From Aphodousia faecalis (GTDB lineage: Bacteria > Pseudomonadota > Gammaproteobacteria > Burkholderiales > Burkholderiaceae_F), in assembly GCA_018712705.1 (NCBI GenBank), contig DVGM01000013.1:26381-90380 (forward strand): a DNA stretch of 64,000 bases, read 5' to 3'. The notes below the pieces were generated by a model. It saw only the letters and a list, made by a program, of their open reading frames with translations. It ran no database searches and was not told where the DNA came from. The translations under genes were made by a program, and so were the position numbers. How positions within the stretch are numbered: the stretch's first letter is position 1; each line of letters starts with the position of its first letter. Shown piece after piece: positions 21,891-31,724 of the stretch.

Positions 21891-23057
21891 TTAGTTATTA
21901 AGAAAATCATAGGCCACTTGCACGTGAGTCATCGCTCCGTTAATCAGAGCATCTTCGTCCACTTTGTAGCAGCCAGAGTGTTGAGCATGAACAGCGTCAC
22001 AAGCGGGATTGCCGACACCAAACAAAGCAATCACACCCGGCACTTTTTGCTGATAGTAAGCGAAGTCTTCTCCGCCCATCGTAATCGGATAGTCGCAGAA
22101 GAAATCGTCACCCAAAATTTTCTTGGCGCTAGCTCGAACGGACTGAGCCAATTTGACATCGTTGATCGTGGGTGGCACCAATTCCTCATATGTCAACGTT
22201 GCTTTACCGCGCATGGCCTTTGCCGTTTCTTCCACAACTCGCTTCATGGCTTCGGGGAATTGAGCGCGCACTTCGTTGCTGAAGCAACGCGTGGTTCCGG
22301 TTAATTTCGCTGAGCCGGAAACAACATTCCAACGGGTACCGCCTTCAATCGTACCCACAGTCAAAACCGCCGTTTCAACCGGAGAAATTTCACGGCTTAC
22401 AACCGTTTGCAGGTTTTGAACAATGGCTGCGCTCATCACAATGGCATCTGCGCACAAATGCGGTGTTGCACCGTGACCGCCCTTGCCTTCAATGTTGACT
22501 TCAAAGCGATCACCCGAAGCCATCGTGGCGCCTTCACGAACAGAAATTTTTCCACTCGGAATATCAGACCAGACGTGCATACCAAACGCTGCGTCCACGC
22601 CATCGAGCGCACCTTCTTCAATCATTGAGCAGGCGCCTTTACCGATTTCTTCGGCAGGTTGGAAAGCACAAACTACGGTGCCTGCCAATTCATCTTTGAT
22701 GTCATTGAGCATCAAAGCAGCTGTAAGCAGCATGGAGATATGGCAGTCGTGACCGCAGGCGTGCATCACACCGGGATTTTTACTGGCAAACTCATAGCCG
22801 GTTTCTTCATTGACGGTTAATGCGTCAATGTCACCACGAAGCAAAATGGTCTTACCGGGTTTAGCCCCCTTAATCGTGGCAAGCGTTCCCGTCTTCATGC
22901 CACATTCACGCCATTGAATACCATGCTTATCCAACTCTTCACGAATATGCTTGGCGGTACCGAACTCCTGTCCGCTTACTTCAGGATAAGCGTGAAACCA
23001 ACGACGTTGTTCAATGAGATAATCGTGGTATTTCTTACCAAGTGCTTGAATATCCAT
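21891..23057 (-). CDS. M20-family amidohydrolase
   Basis: The 388-residue protein follows the M20D pattern: a WFHAYPEVSGQE start, the MHACGHDCH metal site, FQPAEEIGKGA with the catalytic Glu, GGHGATPH, and MGGEDFAYY near the end. Family members release amino acids from N-acyl, hippurate or conjugated substrates. It is 57 bases downstream of a GltS-like permease gene on the same strand, so the pair may import and deacylate a conjugated amino acid. The substrate cannot be read from the sequence. Confidence 0.88.
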   Translation of the reverse strand: MDIQALGKKYHDYLIEQRRWFHAYPEVSGQEFGTAKHIREELDKHGIQWRECGMKTGTLATIKGAKPGKTILLRGDIDALTVNEETGYEFASKNPGVMHACGHDCHISMLLTAALMLNDIKDELAGTVVCAFQPAEEIGKGACSMIEEGALDGVDAAFGMHVWSDIPSGKISVREGATMASGDRFEVNIEGKGGHGATPHLCADAIVMSAAIVQNLQTVVSREISPVETAVLTVGTIEGGTRWNVVSGSAKLTGTTRCFSNEVRAQFPEAMKRVVEETAKAMRGKATLTYEELVPPTINDVKLAQSVRASAKKILGDDFFCDYPITMGGEDFAYYQQKVPGVIALFGVGNPACDAVHAQHSGCYKVDEDALINGAMTHVQVAYDFLNN

Positions 23058-23114
23058 TTTTTCATCCTTTCAAAATGAACCAAGGCGCCTGCAAGCGCCT
23101 TGGTGACAAGTAAA

Positions 23115-24302
23115 TTAGAGCAGATTCACAAAGAAGCCGGCCAAGATCACGGAAGTAATGGTCACAGTGACAAAACCGCCAATGATCATCGAGGGGAACA
23201 TCTTGCTCATCAAGAACTCATGTTCTTCAGGCGTCTTAGCCATCGCCTTACAGGTCGATTCCGTAATGATGGCATTAAACGGGAAGCCATAGAGCGCGGT
23301 CAAACAATTGCAGAAACTCAACGGGAAGGAGAGCTTCATAACTTTGGCAGCAACCCAGGCGAAAACAGCCATCCCGAAGACGCCAACCACAGTCAAACCA
23401 ACCATCGGCAAAATAATAGAGGTCAACATTTCAGGCGTGCAATCCTTAAGTCCTTCGAAGACGAACATTGTCAAGGCGAACATCAAAATGTTAAAGGAAT
23501 TGCAACGGTGCAAAATATCGGTTTCCAAAAAGCCTAAAGAGCAGAAAACCACACCAAAGATCAAAGCCCACACAGCGCCGCTAATACCGGTGAAGCCACC
23601 CACCATCATGGATAACCATGCCACCATGCCAATCTTGGTGAGCATCACAATCGGGCTATTTAATGAATCAGGCAATGCCAATGGACCACGACGTTCGCTT
23701 GAAGGCAAAGAGGTCACATTCTTTGCGGCAGAAAGCTCGTCTTTGGTAACGCGTTCACCCGAACGATACTCTTGTAAGAGCTTGGCGCCTTCAGCCTTCA
23801 TGAAAATAGCGGTCAAAGGATAACCGGCAAAACCCTGAACACAGTACATCGTAATGGCAAACACAGCCGCAGACGTTAAACCGTGTTCAGTGGCCGCTTG
23901 CTGCATAATCGTTGCGGCGACAATACCACCGGTGAGCGGCGGAAGACCGGCCACAATGTAAGCCCAATCCATAAAGAGCGGGCACAAAAGCAAGGCAAAA
24001 ATACACATACCCGCCAAGCCCACAAGACACATCACCACCGTTTTCCATTGTTCCATCAAGGTTTTCAGGCTGATGACCGTGCCCATGTGAACAATCAACA
24101 AGTAAATACCCAACGTGGCGCCAAAGGGCGTCAGGAATGAATCTTTAACCAAATCATAGGGAATGACGGTCCAATAGCCCACCAACAACAAGCAGGCTGA
24201 AACGAATACCGATGGAATCCACGCTTTGGTCCAAGTGGAAACAAGTTCACCGATGATCACGATGAAACCACAAATACAGAATGCAGCTAAAAAGTTATAC
24301 AT
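23115..24302 (-). CDS. GltS-like sodium/amino-acid permease
   Basis: The 395-residue protein has about ten hydrophobic spans and two Gly-rich re-entrant segments (PLTGGIVAATI and FCNCLTALYGFP). It is compatible with the glutamate:Na+ symporter group, although identity to classical GltS looks modest. The frame is open to a TTG at 24317, but ATG 24302, with AAAGAG 6 bases upstream, is preferred. It probably forms an operon with the amidohydrolase. Confidence 0.65.
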   Translation of the reverse strand: MYNFLAAFCICGFIVIIGELVSTWTKAWIPSVFVSACLLLVGYWTVIPYDLVKDSFLTPFGATLGIYLLIVHMGTVISLKTLMEQWKTVVMCLVGLAGMCIFALLLCPLFMDWAYIVAGLPPLTGGIVAATIMQQAATEHGLTSAAVFAITMYCVQGFAGYPLTAIFMKAEGAKLLQEYRSGERVTKDELSAAKNVTSLPSSERRGPLALPDSLNSPIVMLTKIGMVAWLSMMVGGFTGISGAVWALIFGVVFCSLGFLETDILHRCNSFNILMFALTMFVFEGLKDCTPEMLTSIILPMVGLTVVGVFGMAVFAWVAAKVMKLSFPLSFCNCLTALYGFPFNAIITESTCKAMAKTPEEHEFLMSKMFPSMIIGGFVTVTITSVILAGFFVNLL

Positions 24303-24499
24303 AAGAGACTCTTTCAATAGTCAACCAATAGATGAGGCATCTGTCATGAAACGACACCTTCGTTTCATTATATGTAAGCGCCTTTGCCTTTATTGACGGG
24401 CTTTCTAGTGGAATTAACCTAGTTATGAAGGTTTCCTAAGCATGATCACTTAGGAAAAAATCTGAATGGAGAAAAAAAAGAATTGCCAATGCATATGGA

Positions 24500-24531
24500 A
24501 AGAGGATTCCGAAAAACTCCGGAATCCTCTA
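24500..24531 (-). terminator. Hairpin downstream of ihfB
   Basis: AGAGGATTCCG (24501-24511) and CGGAATCCTCT (24520-24530) form a perfect 11-bp stem. It stands 30 bases after the ihfB stop. The U-rich tail is weak. Confidence 0.6.
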
Positions 24532-24560
24532 TCTGAACTTAGGTTGACGTAGAGAAACGT

Positions 24561-24866
24561 TTAAGCTTCTTGCACAGCGCCGTCCACTCGCAAACGCATC
24601 TCTTTGCCCGCTTTAAAGTGCGGCACGTATTTTGCCGGCACCGCCACGCTCTCTCCGCTCTTGGGATTGCGTCCCAAACGTTCAGGGCGATAGTTCAGGC
24701 AAAAACTGCCGAAACCGCGAATCTCAATGCGGCTGCCCGTGGCCATAGCCAAAGTCATCGCATCAAGGACCGCCTTAACGGATTCGTCAACATCACGCGC
24801 TGTCAACCGCGCGTTTTTATTTGCGAGCCGTTCAATCAGCTCGGATTTCGTCATGGCATCCACCAT
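24561..24866 (-). CDS. ihfB: Integration host factor subunit beta
   Basis: The 101-residue HU-family protein has the IEIRGFGSFCLNYRPERLGRNPKSGE arm region with the conserved RNP, followed by the C-terminal helix. IhfB pairs with IhfA to bend DNA at specific sites. The ATG at 24866 is supported by GGAG. It follows rpsA closely, the order found across proteobacteria. Confidence 0.93.
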   Translation of the reverse strand: MVDAMTKSELIERLANKNARLTARDVDESVKAVLDAMTLAMATGSRIEIRGFGSFCLNYRPERLGRNPKSGESVAVPAKYVPHFKAGKEMRLRVDGAVQEA

Positions 24867-24876
24867 GCTTCTCCGA

Positions 24877-26571
24877 TTACTTTTGTTCGAGCTTAGCCTT
24901 CAACAAGGCACCCAAGTTGGTTGTACCGGAAGCGCCTTGAGCATCTTGGTTCATGCGATCCAAGGCTTGGCGAGCTTCGCTGGCATCCTTAGCCTTAATA
25001 GACAATTGGATGCTACGGTTCTTACGGTCGATGCTGATGATTTGAGCCGTCACCGTATCACCTTCCTTCAATTGCGTCGTAGCGTCTTCAACGCGTTCGG
25101 AAGAGATTTCGGAGGCGCGCAGATAACCTTCAGTTTCATCGCCCAAGTCAATCACGGCGCCCTTGGCGTCAACGCTCTTGACCGTACCGGTAACAACGGA
25201 ACCCTTTTCATGCGTGCTCGTGAAGTTGCTGAACGGGTCACCGCTCAATTGCTTCACGCCCAAGCTGATACGTTCACGTTCGGTATCAATACCGAGCACA
25301 ACGGCTTGAACTTCGTCACCCTTCTTGTACTTACGCACGGCTTCTTCGCCTTGTTCGGTCCAAGAGAGGTCAGACAAGTGCACCAAACCGTCGATGCCGC
25401 CCGTCAAACCAATGAACACACCGAAATCGGTGATGGACTTGATTTGGCCGGTAACCTTGTCACCCTTCTTGTGGCTTTGAGCAAATTCTTCCCAAGGATT
25501 GGGTTTGCATTGCTTCATACCCAAGGAGATACGACGACGTTCTTCGTCGATTTCGAGAACCATCACTTCAACGTCATCGCCCAATTGGACAACCTTCTTC
25601 GGATCAACGTTCTTGTTGGTCCAATCCATTTCGGAGACGTGCACCAAACCTTCGATGCCGGCTTCGATTTCAACAAAGGCACCGTAGTCGGTGATATTGG
25701 TGATCTTGCCGAATAAACGCGTTCCCTTCGGATAGCGGCGAGCGATACCAATCCAAGGATCTTCACCCAATTGCTTCAAGCCCAAAGACACACGGTTCTT
25801 TTCTTGATCGAACTTGAGAACCTTGGCTTCGAGTTCTTGACCGACTTGAACCACTTCGCTCGGATGGCGAACACGACGCCAGGCGAGATCGGTGATGTGC
25901 AACAAGCCGTCAATGCCGCCCAAATCAACAAAGGCACCGTAGTCGGTAATGTTCTTAACGATACCCTTAACAATGGCGCCTTCCTTGAGCGTATCCATGA
26001 GCTTGGCGCGTTCTTCGCCCATACTGGCTTCAACCACGGCACGGCGGGAAACAACAACGTTGTTGCGCTTGCGGTCGAGCTTGATGACCTTGAATTCCAT
26101 GGTCTTGCCTTCGTAGGGCGTGGTGTCCTTAACAGGACGGGTGTCAACCAAGGAGCCCGGCAAGAAGGCACGGATACCGTTGGTCATAACCGTGAGACCG
26201 CCCTTGACCTTGCCCGCGATCGTACCGGTAACGAGTTCGCCGGATTCGAGGGCTTTTTCAAGGTTCATCCAAGCGGCAAGACGCTTGGCCTTGTCGCGAG
26301 ACAAAATCGTATCACCGTAGCCGTTTTCGACTTGTTCAATCGCCACAGCCACGAAATCACCCGGCTTCACGGTGACTTCACCGCGATCGTCCTTGAATTC
26401 TTCGATAGGCACATAGGCTTCGGACTTCAAGCCGGCGTTCACGACCACAAAGTTGTAGTCCACGCGCACTACTTCAGCCGTGATGACTTCGCCTTGGCGC
26501 ATTTCTTGACGAGCTAAGCTTTCTTCAAAAAGCTGAGCAAAAGACTCGGGTTGGTTAATATTTTCAGACAT
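24877..26571 (-). CDS. rpsA: 30S ribosomal protein S1
   Basis: The 564-residue protein has six S1 (OB-fold) repeats. The last four carry the typical DYGAFVEIEAGIEGLVHVSE pattern, and the first two are the diverged ribosome-binding repeats. S1 docks structured mRNAs on the 30S subunit. A GC-rich leader of about 110 bases separates it from cmk, compatible with the leader autoregulation known for rpsA. ihfB follows after 10 bases. Confidence 0.96.
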   Translation of the reverse strand: MSENINQPESFAQLFEESLARQEMRQGEVITAEVVRVDYNFVVVNAGLKSEAYVPIEEFKDDRGEVTVKPGDFVAVAIEQVENGYGDTILSRDKAKRLAAWMNLEKALESGELVTGTIAGKVKGGLTVMTNGIRAFLPGSLVDTRPVKDTTPYEGKTMEFKVIKLDRKRNNVVVSRRAVVEASMGEERAKLMDTLKEGAIVKGIVKNITDYGAFVDLGGIDGLLHITDLAWRRVRHPSEVVQVGQELEAKVLKFDQEKNRVSLGLKQLGEDPWIGIARRYPKGTRLFGKITNITDYGAFVEIEAGIEGLVHVSEMDWTNKNVDPKKVVQLGDDVEVMVLEIDEERRRISLGMKQCKPNPWEEFAQSHKKGDKVTGQIKSITDFGVFIGLTGGIDGLVHLSDLSWTEQGEEAVRKYKKGDEVQAVVLGIDTERERISLGVKQLSGDPFSNFTSTHEKGSVVTGTVKSVDAKGAVIDLGDETEGYLRASEISSERVEDATTQLKEGDTVTAQIISIDRKNRSIQLSIKAKDASEARQALDRMNQDAQGASGTTNLGALLKAKLEQK

Positions 26572-26681
26572 GAGTTAATTTAAAATTACAGTGCTCTTCC
26601 GGTAAGTGGAAAATGCACCGGGTTAAAAAACCGGGCCGGCCCCATTGCCGGTTTGCCGGGCGGTTGGCTGCAAGAACCAAC

Positions 26682-27338
26682 CTATTTGGTAAGAGACCGG
26701 TACCACTGCAGCACCTGTCCCACCGTTGCTTCAATCGTCAATTCTGACGAATCGAGGATCTTGGCATCTTTTGCGGGCGCAAGAGGACTCACGGCACGTT
26801 GCATATCGCGCCGATCCCGCTCCTCTAGATCCCGGGTAAGGGTGTCGATATTAGCAACAATTCCTTTTTCTTTCAACTGATTAAAGCGTCTTTGCGCACG
26901 TGCTTGGGCACTTGCCGTTAAAAAAACTTTAAGCGGTGCATCCGGGAAAATCACACTACCCATGTCGCGCCCATCGGCGACTAAACCAGGTAGGCGACGA
27001 GCCCGCTTTTGCACATCCAAAAGCGCTTGGCGCACAGCTGGCAATGAGGCAACCTTGCTGGCGGCCACTCCAACTTCTTCGGCTCGAATCATATCGGTTA
27101 CGTCTTCACCATCTAAATAGATCTTTCCGTCTTCAAACAAGGGGGCCAAATGGGCCGCCGTCTGTGCCAAGGCCGACTCATCGGTCAAATCAATTTTTTC
27201 CTTTAAGGCTTTATAGGCGCAAAGTCTGTAAAGAGCGCCGCTATCGAGATAATGGAAACCCAGAGCTCGAGCCACCCTGGCCGCCACGGTTCCTTTACCG
27301 GAAGCCGTCGGCCCATCAATCGTAATTACAGGAATCAT
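26682..27338 (-). CDS. cmk: Cytidylate kinase
   Basis: The 218-residue protein begins ITIDGPTASGKGT (P-loop) and contains the GRDMGSVIFPDAPLKVFLTAS and LEERDRRDMQRAVSPL segments of Cmk. It phosphorylates CMP and dCMP. The start at 27338 gives the normal N-terminus. The longer frame to 27377 would read through a terminator hairpin. No Shine-Dalgarno sequence is evident, and the ATG lies only 7 bases after the terminator U-run. Confidence 0.93.
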   Translation of the reverse strand: MIPVITIDGPTASGKGTVAARVARALGFHYLDSGALYRLCAYKALKEKIDLTDESALAQTAAHLAPLFEDGKIYLDGEDVTDMIRAEEVGVAASKVASLPAVRQALLDVQKRARRLPGLVADGRDMGSVIFPDAPLKVFLTASAQARAQRRFNQLKEKGIVANIDTLTRDLEERDRRDMQRAVSPLAPAKDAKILDSSELTIEATVGQVLQWYRSLTK

Positions 27339-27342
27339 TTTG

Positions 27343-27373
27343 CATAAAAGGGCCCGCCTTTCGGTCGGGCCCA
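27343..27373 (-). terminator. Terminator between gyrA and cmk
   Basis: On the minus strand GGGCCCG and GCGGGCCC form a GC-rich stem around CCGAAAG, followed by TTTT. It closes the gyrA transcript 12 bases after the stop and 5-10 bases before the cmk start. Confidence 0.8.
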
Positions 27374-27384
27374 TCAATCATTTA

Positions 27385-30090
27385 TTAAAGGGATTGGACA
27401 GGATCTGCTTCGGAAGAAACAGGGGCCATTGCGGTCTCTTGAGTCTCTTCGGACTTTTCTTCCTCGACATCTTCTTCTGCAATACGCTGAACAGCAACCA
27501 AGCTGTCATCTTTCAAACCGATCAGTGTCACACCTTGTGTAGCCCGTTTCAAAACAGAGATATCCGAAACGGGAGTGCGAACAATCTTGCCTTTTTGAGT
27601 CAAGAGCATGACTTCATCGGCGTCATTAACAAGCGTCGCTGCCACCACTTTGCCGTTTCGGTCACTGGTTTGAATAGCAATCATGCCCTTGGTGCCGCGG
27701 CCATGACGAGTGTATTCGCTCACCAACGTGCGCTTGCCGAAACCATTTTCCGTAGCCGTCAAAACCGTCTGCTCTTCGCTGTCGGCCACGAGCATGGCAA
27801 TCACTTTCTGCCCGTCTTCAAGCGCCATGCCCTTGACTCCTCGGGCACCACGCCCCATCGGACGAACATCGGCTTCGCTGAAACGAACTGCCTTACCCGC
27901 ATCTGAAAAGAGCATGACATCGTGCTCACCATCGGTGATAGCCACACCGATCAGGTGATCACCATCATCAAGCCCCGCGGCATTAATGCCGGAGCGACGC
28001 ACATTGGCAAAATCCTTCAAACGTGTCTTTTTGACCACACCGTTGGCCGTGGCCATAAAGACGTAATGTTTGTCATCAAAATCTTCAATGGGCAGCACAA
28101 CCGTGATGCGCTCTCCTTCAGACAACGGAACCGAGTTAATGATCGGCCGTCCTTTGGAGGTTCTTGAGCCTTCAGGCAACGCATACACATCCAAGCAATA
28201 CATACGACCGAAGTCGGAGAAGCAAAGAATTCGGTCATGCGAATTGGCGATAAAGAGCTGATCAATCATATCGCCTTCTTTCATCGTCGCCGCCTTCTTA
28301 CCTTGACCGCCGCGGCGCTGAGCCTGGTAGTCAGAGAGCTGTTGGCTCTTAATGTAGCCGTCACGTGTCATGGTCACCACCATTTCACGGCGCGGAATTA
28401 AATCACGCGGGTTGAAATTGGGGTCACCGGTCGGATCGATTTCTGAACGGCGGTCATCACCATATTCATTCTTAATTTCGATTAAGTCGTCTTCAATGAT
28501 CTGACGAACACGATCCGGTTTATCAAGAATATCCAGAAGATCAGCGATGATATCCACAACGCTCTTATATTCTTGAATGATCTTGTCTTGTTCCAAACCC
28601 GTTAAGCGCTGCAGACGCATCTGCAAAATATTATCGGCCTGAGTTTCACTTAAATAGTACAAACCATCGGGACGACGTCCGTAGAGCGGATCAAGCCCTT
28701 CGGGTCGATAATCATTTTTGTGTTCGCCGGCCCGGTCAAGCAACTCACCGACCAAGGCAGAGTTCCAACCGCGGCCCATTAAGCCGGCTTTGGCGACGTC
28801 CGGCGTTGGAGCTGCACGAATAATGGCTAAAAATTCATCAATATTGGCTAAAGCGACCGCCAAACCTTCCAAAACGTGACCGCGTGCGCGATTTTCACGC
28901 AAATCGAACAGACAACGACGAGTCACCACTTCGCGGCGATGCATAAGGAAGGCTTCAATAATTTGCTTAAGATTGAGCAACTGCGGCTGACCATCTACCA
29001 AGGCCACCATGTTGATGCCAAAGGAATCTTGAAGCTGAGTGAGCTTATAGAGGTTATTTAAAACCACATCGGCCACAACCCCCGCCTTCAGATCGATCAC
29101 TACACGCACGCCGTCCTTGTCGGTTTCATCGCGTAAATCGGAGATACCTTCGATTCTCTTATCGTTGATGAGGTGAGCGATGCTTTCAACTAAGACTCGC
29201 TTATTGACCTGATACGGGATTTCATCGACCACAATGCGTGTGCGACGTCCATGATCAAATTCTTCATAGTGCGTTTTTGCACGCATAAGAACACGACCAC
29301 GCCCCGTACGATAGCCTTCAATCACTCCCTTGAGACCGAAGATGATGCCCCCGGTGGGAAAGTCCGGTGCCGGCACAAATTTAATCAGATCGTCAACCGT
29401 GGCATCCGGGTGATTGAGTAAATGCACGCAGGCGTCAATCGATTCACGCAAATTGTGCGGTGGAATATTGGTGGCCATACCAACAGCAATACCCGCGCTG
29501 CCATTAATGAGTAAGTGCGGCAAGCGGGTCGGCAAAACCGTCGGTTCTTTTTCGGTATTGTCGTAGTTAGGAATAAAGTCAACCGTGTCTTTGCGAATGT
29601 CGGCGAGCATTTCGCCGGCAAGCTTTTGAAGCTTGACTTCGGTGTAACGCATGGCCGCGGCCGAGTCACCGTCAAGACTACCGAAGTTACCCTGACCGTA
29701 AACCAGCGGATAGCGAAGCGAGAACGGTTGAGCCAGACGAACAATCGTATCGTAGGCGGCTATATCACCATGAGGGTGATATTTACCGATCACATCACCA
29801 ACCACACGGGCGGATTTCTTTGTGGGACGAGAATAGGTGTTACCCATTTGCTCCATCGCGTAAAGCACGCGACGATGAACGGGTTTCAAACCGTCCCGAA
29901 CGTCCGGCAAAGCGCGGCCCACAATCACGCTCATTGCGTAATCCAAATAAGCACGCTTCATCTCGGTTTCCAAAGAAACCGGCAATAACTCTTGTGCAAT
30001 ATTGAGCATGGAGCCCGGAATGTTGGAATCGTTCGATTCTTCGGCAGTTACGTTCTCTTCGTTATTCTTAATATCTTCGTTATCAGACAT
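27385..30090 (-). CDS. gyrA: DNA gyrase subunit A
   Basis: The 901-residue protein has the DNA breakage domain with catalytic Tyr in AAMRYTE and the C-terminal beta-pinwheel with the QRRGGQGKK GyrA box near residue 565. Together with GyrB it introduces negative supercoils. At the quinolone hot spot the sequence reads HPHGDIAAYD, so the E. coli Ser83 position (residue 110 here, codon ATA) is Ile, while the Asp87 position is kept. The acidic 35-residue N-terminal extension is longer than in E. coli. Confidence 0.96.
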   Translation of the reverse strand: MSDNEDIKNNEENVTAEESNDSNIPGSMLNIAQELLPVSLETEMKRAYLDYAMSVIVGRALPDVRDGLKPVHRRVLYAMEQMGNTYSRPTKKSARVVGDVIGKYHPHGDIAAYDTIVRLAQPFSLRYPLVYGQGNFGSLDGDSAAAMRYTEVKLQKLAGEMLADIRKDTVDFIPNYDNTEKEPTVLPTRLPHLLINGSAGIAVGMATNIPPHNLRESIDACVHLLNHPDATVDDLIKFVPAPDFPTGGIIFGLKGVIEGYRTGRGRVLMRAKTHYEEFDHGRRTRIVVDEIPYQVNKRVLVESIAHLINDKRIEGISDLRDETDKDGVRVVIDLKAGVVADVVLNNLYKLTQLQDSFGINMVALVDGQPQLLNLKQIIEAFLMHRREVVTRRCLFDLRENRARGHVLEGLAVALANIDEFLAIIRAAPTPDVAKAGLMGRGWNSALVGELLDRAGEHKNDYRPEGLDPLYGRRPDGLYYLSETQADNILQMRLQRLTGLEQDKIIQEYKSVVDIIADLLDILDKPDRVRQIIEDDLIEIKNEYGDDRRSEIDPTGDPNFNPRDLIPRREMVVTMTRDGYIKSQQLSDYQAQRRGGQGKKAATMKEGDMIDQLFIANSHDRILCFSDFGRMYCLDVYALPEGSRTSKGRPIINSVPLSEGERITVVLPIEDFDDKHYVFMATANGVVKKTRLKDFANVRRSGINAAGLDDGDHLIGVAITDGEHDVMLFSDAGKAVRFSEADVRPMGRGARGVKGMALEDGQKVIAMLVADSEEQTVLTATENGFGKRTLVSEYTRHGRGTKGMIAIQTSDRNGKVVAATLVNDADEVMLLTQKGKIVRTPVSDISVLKRATQGVTLIGLKDDSLVAVQRIAEEDVEEEKSEETQETAMAPVSSEADPVQSL

Positions 30091-30305
30091 CGATTAACTA
30101 TCCATCGTTTGAAATTTTTAATCTGTTGATTTTATCAGGATTTTCTCAAAAATGCCTGTATCGAAAGAGTTATTTTTCTTTTTATTTTCAATGGGTTAGG
30201 CAACGCCAAAATGTTCAAAATAACGAAAAACGGCAAAAAGGACAGATTTTGTCAGTCTGACATACAATTCGTCGTACGACATCTATAGGTTAGAAAAGGC
30301 TGTTT

Positions 30306-31616
30306 ATGCACGTTCACACCATCATCGAAGCGGGCTGGGTAATGCCCATGGCCCCCAAAGGCGCACTCTTGACCCGTCACAGTGTTCTGATTGACGAAGG
30401 AAAAATTGTGGCGGTTGTTCCTACCGAAGAAACTCAAGGGATCGAAGCCAAAGAAATCGTCCGCTTGCCGGATCACATTGTTTTACCTGGTTTTGTAAAC
30501 GCCCATACACACGCTCCCATGCACTTATTGCGAGGAATGGGCGCGGATCTTCCCTTAATGGATTGGCTTCAAACAAAAATTTGGCCAGCCGAAGGCAAAC
30601 TCATGAGTCCTGAATTTTGCTATGAAGGCTCTCTTATTGCCGGGGCCGAAATGGTTGAATCCGGTATCACGTGCGCTAGCGACCACTATTTTTTCAGTGA
30701 GGATGTTGCCCGCGGTCTTACTGAAGCCGGAATTAAGTGTTCCGTCTCCGGAATTGTGATCGGCTTTCCTTCGGCCATGGCGAAAAACACGGATGAATAC
30801 ATCCAGTGTGCCGAAGCGCTTTTCGAGCGTTTTGCCAACGATCCCAATGTCAGAGTAACCGTTGGTCCTCACGCACCCTACACGGTCGATGATGATGCGC
30901 TTATTAAAGTGCGTGATTTAGCTCACAAACACAACGCACGAATCCACATGCATGTGGACGAAACACAGACCGAAATTGAAGGTTCACTCAAGCAATATGG
31001 CGTCCGCCCGTTGCAGCGCCTTCAAAATTTGGGACTATTGGATGAACGATTTATTTCCGTGCATACGGTTTGTGCCGATGATGCTGAATTAGAACTTCTT
31101 GCCCGCGCCCGAGCAAGCGTCGTGCACTGCCCGTGTTCAAATTTGAAATTAGCAAGCGGCTTTTCTCCTGTTGCTAAAATGATGGCTCTCGGCATCAATG
31201 TTTCGATGGGCACTGACGGAGTTGCCAGCAATGACAAGGTGGACCTTTTAGGCGAAACACGTCTGGCGGCTATGTTGGGCAAAGCCGTATGCCAAGACAC
31301 CACTCAAATGAAAGTGGCCGATATGCTTTATGCGGCTACCATGGGAGGCGCTAAAGCTTTGGGCTGGGATGACCGGATCGGTTCGCTCGAAAAAGGCAAA
31401 GACGCTGATTTAATAGCCGTTGACCTCGGCAACATTGATGCGCTGCCCGTTTTCGATCCCGCCTCGCAACTTTTATATAGCGCGGGACGCGAAGATATCA
31501 GTCACGTTTGGGTTAATGGCAAAATTGTTGTCAAAAAGCAACAACAGGAAGGTCTCCGACCTTTGAGTCGAGAAAATGCACAGAAAATAACAAAAACGTG
31601 GCAGAATAGAATTTAG
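30306..31616 (+). CDS. mtaD: 5'-methylthioadenosine/S-adenosylhomocysteine deaminase-type amidohydrolase
   Basis: The 436-residue protein has the metal-dependent hydrolase motifs in order: NAHTHAPMH, HMHVDE, VHTVCAD and GTDGVASND. The segment GMGADLPLMDWL after the first His pair is typical of MtaD/TrzN-type deaminases. It probably deaminates methylthioadenosine or SAH to the inosine form. It is divergent from gyrA and has its own promoter region. Guanine-deaminase-like activity cannot be excluded. Confidence 0.85.
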   Translation: MHVHTIIEAGWVMPMAPKGALLTRHSVLIDEGKIVAVVPTEETQGIEAKEIVRLPDHIVLPGFVNAHTHAPMHLLRGMGADLPLMDWLQTKIWPAEGKLMSPEFCYEGSLIAGAEMVESGITCASDHYFFSEDVARGLTEAGIKCSVSGIVIGFPSAMAKNTDEYIQCAEALFERFANDPNVRVTVGPHAPYTVDDDALIKVRDLAHKHNARIHMHVDETQTEIEGSLKQYGVRPLQRLQNLGLLDERFISVHTVCADDAELELLARARASVVHCPCSNLKLASGFSPVAKMMALGINVSMGTDGVASNDKVDLLGETRLAAMLGKAVCQDTTQMKVADMLYAATMGGAKALGWDDRIGSLEKGKDADLIAVDLGNIDALPVFDPASQLLYSAGREDISHVWVNGKIVVKKQQQEGLRPLSRENAQKITKTWQNRI

Positions 31617-31724
31617 TTTAGGTAAGTGTCCCCAAAAGGCCACTCGCGAGGGCGGTGGGATATGAGCCGGACGTGTGCGGTCGTCTGTTGTTTACCGCAG
31701 TAAATCCAATTGGAGAAAATAATT

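Noticed and set aside
24727..25716. Long plus-strand frame (329 codons) opposite rpsA
   Set aside because: It is antisense to the S1 repeats, reads as His/Phe/Asn-rich sequence without a family, and comes from the biased codon use of rpsA.
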